This document shows, piece after piece, positions 16,759-25,103 of a DNA stretch of 64,000 bases. Position 1 is the stretch's first letter, and the number at the start of each line of letters is the position of its first letter. Origin of the DNA: Ephemeroptericola cinctiostellae (GTDB taxonomy: Bacteria; Pseudomonadota; Gammaproteobacteria; Burkholderiales; Burkholderiaceae); NCBI RefSeq assembly GCF_003339525.1, contig NZ_CP031124.1, positions 1,736,001 through 1,800,000 of the forward strand, written 5' to 3'. The notes under the pieces were generated by a model. It was not told the origin of the DNA. It was given only the letters and a program-made list of their open reading frames with translations, and made no database searches. The translations under genes and the position numbers were made by a program.

Positions 16759-17823
16759 TTAATACACAATAGGCTCAGGAGAGATTCTCACCGCAAACTT
16801 GGCAAAAACACCATCACTGATGCGTTGTGCCAAAGCCATTAAATCACGACCTTGACCGCCACCATGATGCACCAACACCAGCGCTTGCTTTTCATACACG
16901 CCCACTGCACCATCGCGCATGCCTTTATATCCCGCCTGCTCTACCAACCAACCCGCAGCAATTTTAACCGACGCATCGGCTTGAGGGTAGTTTGGAATGG
17001 TTGGAAAAGAAGCTTTTAACCTCTCAAGCTGTTGAACAGAAACAATTGGATTTTTAAAGAAGCTGCCCGCATTGCCAAGTACCGCGGGGTCAGGTAATTT
17101 ACTTTGGCGAATCGCAATGATCGCTTGAGCGACGTGCTTTGCCTGAATCGACTCACTTCCAGCCAAAGATGTCGCCATGGCCGCAACATCCCCATAAGCC
17201 ATTTTTGGCCGCCATTGACTCGCATCCTTGAGCAACTTAAACACAACTTCTGTGATGATGTAGCGGGATTGTGGTTGACCACTCACTATCAACCATTCCT
17301 TTTTAAACACACTGTCGCGGTAAGCAAAGCCACACTCAGCATTGCTTAAATGCACCCAGACGTGTTGTGCGCGATCCCACGCCTTCACATGATCAATGGT
17401 GTCTTTGACCTCAACGCCATACGCGCCAATGTTTTGTACTGGACATGCCCCAACTGAGCCAGGGATGAGTGCTAAATTCTCCAAACCAAGCCAACCCCGT
17501 TCAATGCAATGCATGACCCAATGGTGCCACACTTCACCTGCAGCCACAGCCACACGAATATGAGACGACGACTCATCCATGATGCGAATGCCTCGTTGGC
17601 GCATGTGCAACACCGCACCCGTGACATCACGGGTCAGGACGAGGTTACTGCCGCCACCCAATACAAAACAATCCATGTGAGCTTGCTGGAGGTCATTGTT
17701 TTGAAAAAATGCAGCCAAATCATCATCAGCATCAATCGCTAAATAATTGACTGCATGAGCGGTGAAACCCATGGTGTTGTATTGGGTCAGATCAACATTG
17801 TGTTGCATGGAAGAAAGAGTCAT
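16759..17823 (-). CDS. murB: UDP-N-acetylenolpyruvoylglucosamine reductase
   Basis: A 354-residue flavoenzyme of type I MurB length. It reduces UDP-GlcNAc-enolpyruvate to UDP-MurNAc with NADPH in peptidoglycan synthesis. Seen: QYNTMGFTAHA at the N-terminus, FAD-binding VLGGGSNLVLT and LIPGSVGACPVQNIGAYGVE, the catalytic GFAYRDSVFK region, and AGNAGSFFKNP with the proton-donor Ser. Start placed at 17823 (MTLSSMQHN). The ribosome site is weak, so the ATG at about 17808 is an alternative. The frame also stays open upstream to 17883, without homology. It is divergent from yajQ, a common betaproteobacterial neighbour. Confidence 0.93.
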   Translation of the reverse strand: MTLSSMQHNVDLTQYNTMGFTAHAVNYLAIDADDDLAAFFQNNDLQQAHMDCFVLGGGSNLVLTRDVTGAVLHMRQRGIRIMDESSSHIRVAVAAGEVWHHWVMHCIERGWLGLENLALIPGSVGACPVQNIGAYGVEVKDTIDHVKAWDRAQHVWVHLSNAECGFAYRDSVFKKEWLIVSGQPQSRYIITEVVFKLLKDASQWRPKMAYGDVAAMATSLAGSESIQAKHVAQAIIAIRQSKLPDPAVLGNAGSFFKNPIVSVQQLERLKASFPTIPNYPQADASVKIAAGWLVEQAGYKGMRDGAVGVYEKQALVLVHHGGGQGRDLMALAQRISDGVFAKFAVRISPEPIVY

Positions 17824-17939
17824 GTTTACTTTGATAAAATTCAAATGGTCTCGTATTATATCAATCAGGTATAATTCAACCATGATTTATTTTATGCAAT
17901 TCATCGCAAATTTGTTTAAACATCCTATTCGAGGAAAAA

Positions 17940-18425
17940 ATGCCATCATTTGACACCGTTTTAAAGGCCGATGCAGTCGAACTGCGCAACGCAATTGATC
18001 AAACCAACAAAGAAATCACAGGTCGTTTTGATTTCAAAGGTTCAAGTGCCAAAGTCGAGCTGAAAGAATTTGACATCACAATTCATGCAGACTCAGAATT
18101 TCAGCGCGAGCAAGTGCTGGATGTCTTGCGCAACAAATGCACCAAACGCAATGTAGACCCTAAGTTTTTAGTTGAAGAAAAAGTCGAAAAAATGTCGGGT
18201 GACAAAGTCAAGCAACTGATTAAAGTTAAAAATGGTGTGGCACAAGACGATGCGAAAAAAATTGTTAAGGCCATAAAAGACAGTAAAATCAAAGTACAAG
18301 CCTCTATTCAAGGCGATGCGGTGCGTGTCACAGGCGGTAAGCGCGATGATTTGCAAGCCACCATGGCGTTATTGCGCAAAGACATGGATGATTTGCCCCT
18401 GACTTTTGACAATTTCCGCGATTGA
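17940..18425 (+). CDS. yajQ: YajQ-family nucleotide-binding protein
   Basis: A 161-residue protein of standard length with two ferredoxin-like halves. Seen: the N-terminal [34 protein letters not shown], and the C-terminal [16 protein letters not shown], all typical of YajQ. Homologues bind nucleotides, and the Xanthomonas member binds cyclic di-GMP and works with a LysR regulator. Whether this one does is unknown. A GAGG ribosome site precedes the ATG. It ends at a perfect 15-bp terminator shared with the convergent dsbB. Confidence 0.95.
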   Translation: MPSFDTVLKADAVELRNAIDQTNKEITGRFDFKGSSAKVELKEFDITIHADSEFQREQVLDVLRNKCTKRNVDPKFLVEEKVEKMSGDKVKQLIKVKNGVAQDDAKKIVKAIKDSKIKVQASIQGDAVRVTGGKRDDLQATMALLRKDMDDLPLTFDNFRD

Positions 18426-18440
18426 TCTTAAGGTCCGAGA

Positions 18441-18475
18441 ATGATAAAAGGCACAGTATTTGTGCCTTTTATCAT
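18441..18475. terminator. Bidirectional terminator between yajQ and dsbB
   Basis: A perfect 15-bp inverted repeat (18441-18455 with 18461-18475, core AAAAGGCACA) around a 5-nt loop. A/T-rich arm ends give a U-tail in both directions. Confidence 0.85.
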
Positions 18476-18509
18476 TGAGACTCATGAAGCAACCTCTTCA
18501 ATCAAATGT

Positions 18510-19019
18510 TCAACCCTTCAGACAACGCCACACAAAAATCAGAGTCAAACTCAACAGTACGAGCAAAGACCATTGAGGAATACCCAGACCCAAAACCAAA
18601 GGCAGTTTAGCACCGCACATCCCTGTTGCCATGAACATGTCTGGCCACCAATGCGCGGTTGGTAAATCATTAACAAAGTTTTGAACGGGATCAATGCCGC
18701 ACTCAAACTTAGGTTGCATCAATTTCCAGTTGTGATAAGCCGCAACACCGACAGCACAACAACCCGTAAAAGCGGCAATGACATTCATCGGTTTACTGAG
18801 CGTGCCTTGAATGAGTCCTACTAAAGAAAAAATAGCCAATGCCCAAAAGCCAAAGCGTTGCATGATACACAATGGACAAGGTGCCAAATCTTTGATGTTT
18901 TGCAAGTACCACGCAGCCCCTAATGCCGCGACACTTAATAAAAAAACCAGTGCGTAACTGAAGCGATATGTGCTCGCACGGGGAGTAAAAATATTTTTGC
19001 TTTTTAATGTTTTATTCAT
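18510..19019 (-). CDS. dsbB: Disulfide bond formation protein B
   Basis: A 169-residue inner-membrane protein with four predicted helices. It reoxidises DsbA and passes electrons to ubiquinone. Both redox pairs are visible: Cys48-x-x-Cys51 in APCPLCIMQR (first periplasmic loop) and Cys107 and Cys135 in the second loop (KFECGIDP and ATGMCG). CPLC-x-x-Q-R is the family signature. The N-terminus has about 18 extra polar residues before the first helix. Convergent with yajQ. The dsbA partner is not in the window. Confidence 0.94.
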   Translation of the reverse strand: MNKTLKSKNIFTPRASTYRFSYALVFLLSVAALGAAWYLQNIKDLAPCPLCIMQRFGFWALAIFSLVGLIQGTLSKPMNVIAAFTGCCAVGVAAYHNWKLMQPKFECGIDPVQNFVNDLPTAHWWPDMFMATGMCGAKLPLVLGLGIPQWSLLVLLSLTLIFVWRCLKG

Positions 19020-19336
19020 AAAATGATCTTAAAAGCCGATTTAACGTGATAACCAATGCAATTATACGTCAGAAACATCGAGAAACATGAGCTAAATATA
19101 CGTAAAATTCATATTATGATTTTATCTCACCATTTTATTTGTAAATCTTAATATCGAAAGCGATTTATTGTTTAAATAAATACGCTTTATAACGAATTTT
19201 AAATAAACAAAAAACAATACTTTTCATTTGTATTAGGACAAACCCTCATACAATTTTTTCGAAAAACATGAAAACAATCTCCCTTTGATTTTCATCGATT
19301 ATAATTAATCCATCAATAAAACAACCAAAGGACACC
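19020..19336. other. 317-bp AT-rich divergent gap
   Basis: This gap lies between dsbB (minus) and the cobalamin adenosyltransferase gene (plus). It is very AT-rich and must hold both promoters. A TATAAT at 19300-19305 is a plausible -10 box for the plus-strand gene, but no well-spaced -35 box is evident. I see no gene, riboswitch-like fold or strong repeat. In particular I saw no cobalamin-riboswitch B12-box. Confidence 0.5.
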
Positions 19337-19903
19337 ATGACTGCTCGCTTAGACCAAATCACAACCCGAACAGGGGATGATGGCACAACCGCCCTTGCGG
19401 ATGGTTCTCGTCACTCAAAATCGGCTCCTCGATTTATGGCAATGGGTGATGTTGACGAGTTAAACTCACACATTGGGTTGTTGCGCAGTCGTTTACGCGC
19501 ACATGTGAACAAAGCAGATCGTGAGTTGGATGCCTTTCTCATTGAAATCCAACACCATTTATTCGAAATTGGCTCTGAATTGGCAGTTCCAGGCATTGTT
19601 TTTCTAACCAAGGGTGCTGTGAATGGCCTCGATGAGTGGAGCGTGAAGTCCAATGCAACCCTCCCCCCATTAAAAGAGTTTATTCTGCCCAGTGGCGTGT
19701 TGGCGGCCAGTCAAGCGCATGTGTGCCGAAGTGTGGCTCGGCGTGCGGAGCGAAGTATGGTGGCATTGGCACAAGTTGAAACGATGAATGATGCATGTGC
19801 CCAATACCTCAATCGATGCTCCGATGTTTTTTTCATCATGGCGCGCGTGCTGAATCAAAATGCCCAACATGCCGAGACCTATTGGCGTGGTAATCGTTTA
19901 TGA
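19337..19903 (+). CDS. Cob(I)alamin adenosyltransferase, PduO type
   Basis: A 188-residue protein. It transfers the adenosyl group from ATP to cob(I)alamin to make coenzyme B12. Seen: the ATP-binding N-terminus TRTGDDGTTALADGSRHSK, then MGDVDELNSHIGLLRS, and the later CRSVARRAERSMVAL and YLNRCSDVFFIMARVLN helices that are signatures of the PduO/MMAB type. A CAAAGGACACC ribosome site precedes the ATG. It is followed 50 bases later by the hydroxyacid dehydrogenase gene. No B12-dependent enzyme is in the window. Confidence 0.93.
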   Translation: MTARLDQITTRTGDDGTTALADGSRHSKSAPRFMAMGDVDELNSHIGLLRSRLRAHVNKADRELDAFLIEIQHHLFEIGSELAVPGIVFLTKGAVNGLDEWSVKSNATLPPLKEFILPSGVLAASQAHVCRSVARRAERSMVALAQVETMNDACAQYLNRCSDVFFIMARVLNQNAQHAETYWRGNRL

Positions 19904-19953
19904 ACATGAATTTTTCATAAGCACTGAAAAAATGTTGCATCGTAAAGGACACT

Positions 19954-20877
19954 ATGAACACATACTCACAAACCGACAAACGCACCATTGCATTTTTGGG
20001 TCTGGGTGTTATGGGTGCGCCCATGGCTGGGCACTTGGCTCATGCTGGCCATCGTGTGGTGGTTTACAACCGAACAACTGAGAAAGCCATGGCGTGGTGT
20101 GATGCCCATGCGACATTCGATGTCAGTTATGCCAAAACACCCGCACAAGCTGCTATTGATGCTGATTTCATCATGAGTTGTCTTGGCAATGATGACGATG
20201 TGACGCAAGTGTTGCTTGGAGATGAACACGTCGACGGCGCATTTTCCAGCGCACGGCCAGATGCGATTTTTTGCGACCACACCACGGCCAGTGCAACCCT
20301 TGCACGCGAATTGTATGTGCTTGCTGAAGCAAAACAATTGCATTTTATTGATGCCCCTGTTTCTGGCGGTCAAGTGGGTGCAATTAACGGACAATTGACG
20401 ATCATGTGTGGCGGAAGTTCAACTGCATTTGAGCTCGCACAGCCGATCATGTCTGCATATGCGCAAGCAGTGACGCTGATGGGTGTGTCGGGTTGCGGTC
20501 AACTGACAAAAATGGTCAATCAAATTTGTATCGCAGGTCTCTTACAAGGCTTATCTGAGGCCATTGCTTTTGGTGAAAAATCAGGTTTGGACATGGAGAA
20601 AGCTTTGCAAGTCATTGGCAAAGGTGCTGCACAGAGCTGGCAACTCAATCACCGAGGTTCAACTATGCTGCAAAATAAATTTGATTTTGGTTTTGCGGTC
20701 GATTGGATGCGCAAAGACTTGGGATTGGTGTTTGATGAAGCAGCAAAGATTGAAGCCAGCTTGCCCATTACCACCCTCATTGATGGCTTTTATAAAATCA
20801 TACAACAACAAGGTGGTCAACGTTGGGACACGTCCAGTTTAATCACTTTACTTCATCAACAGGATGATCATCCATAA
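19954..20877 (+). CDS. Beta-hydroxyacid dehydrogenase (3-hydroxyisobutyrate / tartronate semialdehyde reductase type)
   Basis: A 307-residue NAD(P)-dependent enzyme. Seen: the Rossmann motif FLGLGVMGAPMAGHLAHAGH, the substrate-binding DAPVSGGQVGA motif, and the catalytic Lys in GCGQLTKMVNQ. The C-terminal half is the all-helical dimer domain. The family covers 3-hydroxyisobutyrate dehydrogenase, tartronate semialdehyde reductase and succinic semialdehyde reductases; motifs alone do not separate these. A glycerate kinase lies at the far end of the window, so tartronate semialdehyde reduction is possible but not supported by linkage. Its 3' end overlaps the convergent SulP gene by 35 bases. Confidence 0.88.
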   Translation: MNTYSQTDKRTIAFLGLGVMGAPMAGHLAHAGHRVVVYNRTTEKAMAWCDAHATFDVSYAKTPAQAAIDADFIMSCLGNDDDVTQVLLGDEHVDGAFSSARPDAIFCDHTTASATLARELYVLAEAKQLHFIDAPVSGGQVGAINGQLTIMCGGSSTAFELAQPIMSAYAQAVTLMGVSGCGQLTKMVNQICIAGLLQGLSEAIAFGEKSGLDMEKALQVIGKGAAQSWQLNHRGSTMLQNKFDFGFAVDWMRKDLGLVFDEAAKIEASLPITTLIDGFYKIIQQQGGQRWDTSSLITLLHQQDDHP

Positions 20878-22573
20878 CATCGTTTGCAGCCTGCTCATGG
20901 TCGAGTGTATTGCTGTGCATCGTTTGCTGAGCTTGTTTCACCGCATGCGATACACTTAATCGGCTCAAAGCAACATGCTGCCACGGTGTTGCCCCATTGC
21001 CCTGAGTCAGCAGCTCATACACCGCCTCTTTTAACCGAGCCAAGATCAAATGATTGTGGTTGTGTTCAAAAGACACCATCAGCTCATTAAGGCTTTCAAG
21101 TGTTGTGCTATCCAAATCTGGGGTTTCTTCTAGGCTTAGGATCACCGTAACGACAACATTGTTTAAAGATTTAACACGCCGTTGAATCTCCGCCACCACG
21201 CGCTCAATGTTCGCGAAAAATAAAGGTTCATTCGGTCTAAGTATCAAAATGTTTGGGATCGTGTGCACATCATTGCTTGATGCCAAAGTCAAATAATCAT
21301 GGCCATCACGGTAGCATCCCAGCTCGGACAAACTGGAGCTTGAAAACCGTTTAAGGGTCATCAATAAGCTGATGCCAATCGCCACCAATAGGCCATCCAA
21401 GATCCCCAATACCAACACACTTCCAATCGCAAACAACACTATAAAGCGATCACGCTGCCATTTAAAATAGGGTTTCAACTTATTGAGGCTCAATGAATGG
21501 CTCACCGCATGGATCACGATGGCAGCCAAAATGGGTTCTGGCGTGTATGCCAGCCACGGCAACAAAAACAACAACATCATCAATACGCATAATGCAGCGA
21601 CCAATCCCGCCCATCGGCTGGCCGCACCCGCACTTTCATTTGCCGCAGTGGCCGAATAACCCGCCCCAACAGGCATGCCATGAAATGCGCCTGAAACCAA
21701 ATTAGACACGCCCAAAGCAAACAAATCTCGGTTGGGATCGACCTCATCTTTGTGTTTGGTGGCAAAGGTGCGGATTGAGCTGTAAGATTCGGCATAAACG
21801 ATCAACAGCATCGCCACACCTAACTCAAGTAAACGCATCCAATCGCTGTATGAGAGCCTGCCCACGGAAGGCGCATTCAGTTGAATATCAATGTTGCCAA
21901 TCAAGTGAATGCCATGGTTTGACAGTGGAGAAAAATACCCCAGCAGTATACCCAATGCGATGACAATCAAACCCGCAGGAACATATCGATAGCGAGACAG
22001 CCATTGAATTAAGAACAGAGCCCACACCCCCAATGCAAAACCAAACCAATTCCACTGAAAAAAGTCCCCAATCAAAACAAACACATAACGGGGCACATCG
22101 GTATAGGTTGGTTTCACATCCACAAACAAAGCAAACTGATGCACGGTGATGACAAATGCCAGAGCAAAAGAAAAGCCACGCAAAACAGGTTTGGCAATAA
22201 AATCCGTGATGCTGCCGACCTTAGCCATCGCCGCCACAATAAACATCATCCCAGTGACCATCACCAAACCATAGGCAAACACCATGCGCAAGGTCGCATC
22301 TTCACCAGTCAAAGGCAATACAGACGCTGCGAGCAAAGCAGCCGAAGATGAGGTGGCCGATACAATGGCAAAGCGGCTGTTACCCAACACCCCGTAACAC
22401 AGCAAACCCGCAAACAAAGCAACAATACCCGACTGCATGGGTAAATTACCAATGCGTGAGTAAGCCACAGCTTCAGGCAAAAGCAAGCCTGCAATAGACA
22501 AGCCCGCCACCCAATCGGATGGATTGAGCATGCGAGTCAGCATGTGGCGCAAAATGAAGAAACGACTGGGCAC
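20843..22573 (-). CDS. SulP-family inorganic anion transporter with STAS domain
   Basis: A 576-residue membrane protein. The first about 420 residues carry some 12-14 hydrophobic helices, with the family segment LLLPEAVAYSRIGNLPMQSGIVALFAGLLCYGVLG summarised by PEAVAY near residue 32. The C-terminal about 440-555 is a soluble STAS domain (ILRPNEPLFFANIERVVAEI ... TVILSLEETPDLDSTTLESL). Bacterial SulP proteins carry sulfate, bicarbonate, or C4-dicarboxylates. No carbonic anhydrase or sulfate gene is adjacent, so the substrate is open. The start at 22573 could also be an internal Met at residue 11 (MLTRMLNPSD). It overlaps the end of the convergent dehydrogenase gene. Confidence 0.92.
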   Translation of the reverse strand: MPSRFFILRHMLTRMLNPSDWVAGLSIAGLLLPEAVAYSRIGNLPMQSGIVALFAGLLCYGVLGNSRFAIVSATSSSAALLAASVLPLTGEDATLRMVFAYGLVMVTGMMFIVAAMAKVGSITDFIAKPVLRGFSFALAFVITVHQFALFVDVKPTYTDVPRYVFVLIGDFFQWNWFGFALGVWALFLIQWLSRYRYVPAGLIVIALGILLGYFSPLSNHGIHLIGNIDIQLNAPSVGRLSYSDWMRLLELGVAMLLIVYAESYSSIRTFATKHKDEVDPNRDLFALGVSNLVSGAFHGMPVGAGYSATAANESAGAASRWAGLVAALCVLMMLLFLLPWLAYTPEPILAAIVIHAVSHSLSLNKLKPYFKWQRDRFIVLFAIGSVLVLGILDGLLVAIGISLLMTLKRFSSSSLSELGCYRDGHDYLTLASSNDVHTIPNILILRPNEPLFFANIERVVAEIQRRVKSLNNVVVTVILSLEETPDLDSTTLESLNELMVSFEHNHNHLILARLKEAVYELLTQGNGATPWQHVALSRLSVSHAVKQAQQTMHSNTLDHEQAANDVMDDHPVDEVK

Positions 22574-22697
22574 AATGAAAACTTTCAGAAGATAAGCCCA
22601 AACGATTGTCAGCAGTGCGTTGAATGGGCAGTATTTTATGTTTTATTTATGCCTATTTAACCATAGATGGCATAGGTCATGATGTCCATTTTGCCTC

Positions 22698-24587
22698 TTA
22701 AAAACCAAAAGACAGCGCCACCCGATAAGTGATGAAAGAAGCAAGATAAGCCAATGCAAATAAATAACCTGCTGCAATCAAAGGCATTTTCCAGCCACCA
22801 GTCTCTCGTTTGATTGTCGCCAAAGTGGATAAACACTGAGGTGCAAACACAAACCAAGCCAACAAAGACAACGCTGTCGCCATTGACCATTGTTGAGCAA
22901 TGATGGGCATGAGTGCCCCGCCATCATCACCGCTGGACAATGCATAGACCGTTGCCAAAGAGCTCACAAGCACCTCGCGCGCAGCCAATCCAGGCACCAA
23001 AGCAATACTGATTTGCCAATTAAAACCAATCGGTGCAAAAAGTACGTTCAGCCAACGTCCTAAAGTCCCTGCAAAACTATATTCAATCGCCGTACCCGTT
23101 GCACCATCTGGCGCATTTGGAAAACTGGCTAAAAACCACATCACAATGGTCAAAGTCAAAATAATACCACCCACACGCCGCATGAAAATCTCGACCCGCT
23201 GCCACAAACCAATGGCTAAATTACGCACATTAGGCCAATGGTAATCGGGCAATTCCATCATCAATGTGCGCGTGTGTTTATGCTGACCAAATTGTTTCAA
23301 CACCCAAGCCACTGAAAATGCGGCAAATATACCCGCAAAATACAGCACAAACAACACAATCCCTTGCAACTCGACACCATAAAATACGGTTTTTTGTGGA
23401 ATGAATGCCCCAATCAACAAGGCATACACAGGCAAACGTGCAGAGCAGGTCATCAGCGGTGCAATCAAGATGGTCACCAGCCGATCGCGGGAGTTGGGAA
23501 TCGTGCGTGCCGCCATAATTCCAGGAATCGCACAAGCAAATGAAGACAGCAAAGGGATGAATGATCGCCCTGACAGCCCCACACTGCCCATTAAACGATC
23601 CAATAACAAAGCCGCACGAGGCAAGTAGCCCGACTCTTCGAGCAATAAAATAAAGAAAAACAAGATGATGATTTGCGGCAAGAAGACAATCACCCCACCC
23701 AGTCCAGCAATCAGGCCATCCACAACAAAACTCTTGATGATGCCCTCAGGCAAAATTGAACCCACCCACTCACCCGTGAGCGAGGTCAGTTTCTCGATCA
23801 AATCCATTGGCGCACTGGCCCATGAAAATACAGCTTGAAAAACCAAAAACAGCACCACAGCCAAAACCAATGACCCCCACAGTGGATGCAAAAATACTTT
23901 ATCCAGTTGGTCGGTTGGCAGATGAGGCACGGCATCATCCAATTTAATGTTGTGTAAAATTGTGCGCACGCGAGCTTGATCGCTTTGACTTTGATCCAAC
24001 TCATCGACCATGCTTGGGGCATTTGTGCTTGGTTTTAAAGTGGCTAAACCATTTAAGGTATGTTCCAAACCCCTTGCGCCATCCGCTTTGACACCCACGG
24101 TACTCACAACAGGCAAGCCCAATTCTTTGGACAAAGCATCCAAATCAATGTGGATGCCACGCCTTGCAGCCACATCCATCATGTTCACCGCCACCACAAT
24201 CGGCAACCCCATGCTTTTCACACCAAGCACAAGGCGCAAACCACGGCGAAGGTTGGTTGCATTGACCACGCAAATCACCCAATCGGGCTTCTTTTCGCCT
24301 CGGGCCTTGCCCGCCAACACATCACACGTCACTTTCTCATCTGGGGAGCGGGGGTATAAACTGTAAGTGCCTGGCAAATCCAGAATACGCAGTTTTTTAC
24401 CATCCTTCAGTTCATATGAACCCTCTTTACGCTCCACCGTGACACCAGCATAATTGGCAACTTTTTGGCGACTGCCGGTGAGTAAATTGAACAAAGCGGT
24501 TTTACCGCAATTTGGATTCCCAACAAGTGCAACCAATGTGCCGCTGGGGTAAAACTGAATGGGGGTTTGATTCATATTGAACAACAT
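22698..24587 (-). CDS. feoB: Ferrous iron transport protein B
   Basis: A 629-residue Fe(II) permease, the shorter size common in betaproteobacteria compared with about 770 in E. coli. The N-terminal G domain shows G1 GNPNCGKTALFN near residue 23, G3 DLPGTYSL and an NMMD guanine-specificity motif. The membrane part has the two Gate regions (FAC-AIPGIMAART and a later PGLAAREVLVSSLATV). The FeoB G1 motif usually has Ser or Ala where Cys stands here. The start at 24587 or the Met at 24575 are equally possible. It follows feoA on the same strand. No FeoC gene is seen. Confidence 0.96.
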   Translation of the reverse strand: MLFNMNQTPIQFYPSGTLVALVGNPNCGKTALFNLLTGSRQKVANYAGVTVERKEGSYELKDGKKLRILDLPGTYSLYPRSPDEKVTCDVLAGKARGEKKPDWVICVVNATNLRRGLRLVLGVKSMGLPIVVAVNMMDVAARRGIHIDLDALSKELGLPVVSTVGVKADGARGLEHTLNGLATLKPSTNAPSMVDELDQSQSDQARVRTILHNIKLDDAVPHLPTDQLDKVFLHPLWGSLVLAVVLFLVFQAVFSWASAPMDLIEKLTSLTGEWVGSILPEGIIKSFVVDGLIAGLGGVIVFLPQIIILFFFILLLEESGYLPRAALLLDRLMGSVGLSGRSFIPLLSSFACAIPGIMAARTIPNSRDRLVTILIAPLMTCSARLPVYALLIGAFIPQKTVFYGVELQGIVLFVLYFAGIFAAFSVAWVLKQFGQHKHTRTLMMELPDYHWPNVRNLAIGLWQRVEIFMRRVGGIILTLTIVMWFLASFPNAPDGATGTAIEYSFAGTLGRWLNVLFAPIGFNWQISIALVPGLAAREVLVSSLATVYALSSGDDGGALMPIIAQQWSMATALSLLAWFVFAPQCLSTLATIKRETGGWKMPLIAAGYLFALAYLASFITYRVALSFGF

Positions 24588-24652
24588 CTAACGGTATAAA
24601 ATTGCATTAAACAAAAAAACAAGCCAATCAAAAAAATGATTTATTTAATCAC

Positions 24653-24907
24653 TCAGATTAATGCTGTCACCTCAACACATGCGGCCTCTTCTGGATGCAA
24701 AGCAAAAGTGGATAAACCAATGCGCACCACCAAAGCACCACCTGAGATTAAAGGTCGTTTTAAAATCATTGCATGCTCGCCTGCAATAAAACCAATGTCC
24801 TCGAGCCAATGCACCCATTCTGAAGGGGCTTTAAAGGCATGAACGGCACGCACAATCAACGGTTGATTTAAAGATGCTTGATCTAAAGTCATGTGGGTGC
24901 GTTGCAT
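24653..24907 (-). CDS. feoA: Ferrous iron transport protein A
   Basis: An 84-residue SH3-like protein, the normal FeoA size. Seen: the LEDIGFIAGEHAMILKRPLISGGALVVRIG core with the small beta-barrel pattern, and a C-terminal ALHPEEAACVEV strand. FeoA is needed for FeoB function, although its exact role is debated. It lies 65 bases upstream of feoB and is presumably co-transcribed. The 195-bp gap upstream (24908-25103) contains an imperfect Fur-like sequence. Confidence 0.92.
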   Translation of the reverse strand: MQRTHMTLDQASLNQPLIVRAVHAFKAPSEWVHWLEDIGFIAGEHAMILKRPLISGGALVVRIGLSTFALHPEEAACVEVTALI

Positions 24908-24936
24908 GTTTAAGCCCTACTTGCGAGATGGTTTAA

Positions 24937-24954
24937 GATAAGACGAATGATAAC
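24937..24954 (-). promoter_or_regulatory. Possible Fur-like site upstream of feoA
   Basis: GATAAGACGAATGATAAC resembles the Fur consensus in its first hexamer and loosely in the rest. It lies 30-47 bases before the feoA start codon. The match is weak and rests mainly on its position ahead of an iron-uptake operon. Confidence 0.25.
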
Positions 24955-25103
24955 ACTTTTCACTTGCCCTATCAGGTCTTTTAAATATTGGGGATATTAT
25001 CGGCCATCGCGTTGTCACTCACCTTCACATCAAATTTCAATGAAACCTCATCAAAGCAGCCGTTGTATTTAAGAAAATCACATTTTTTATTTCATTCATT
25101 TCA

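Noticed and set aside
19020-19336. Cobalamin riboswitch before the adenosyltransferase gene
   Set aside because: No B12-box-like sequence or suitable multi-stem fold is visible in this AT-rich gap.
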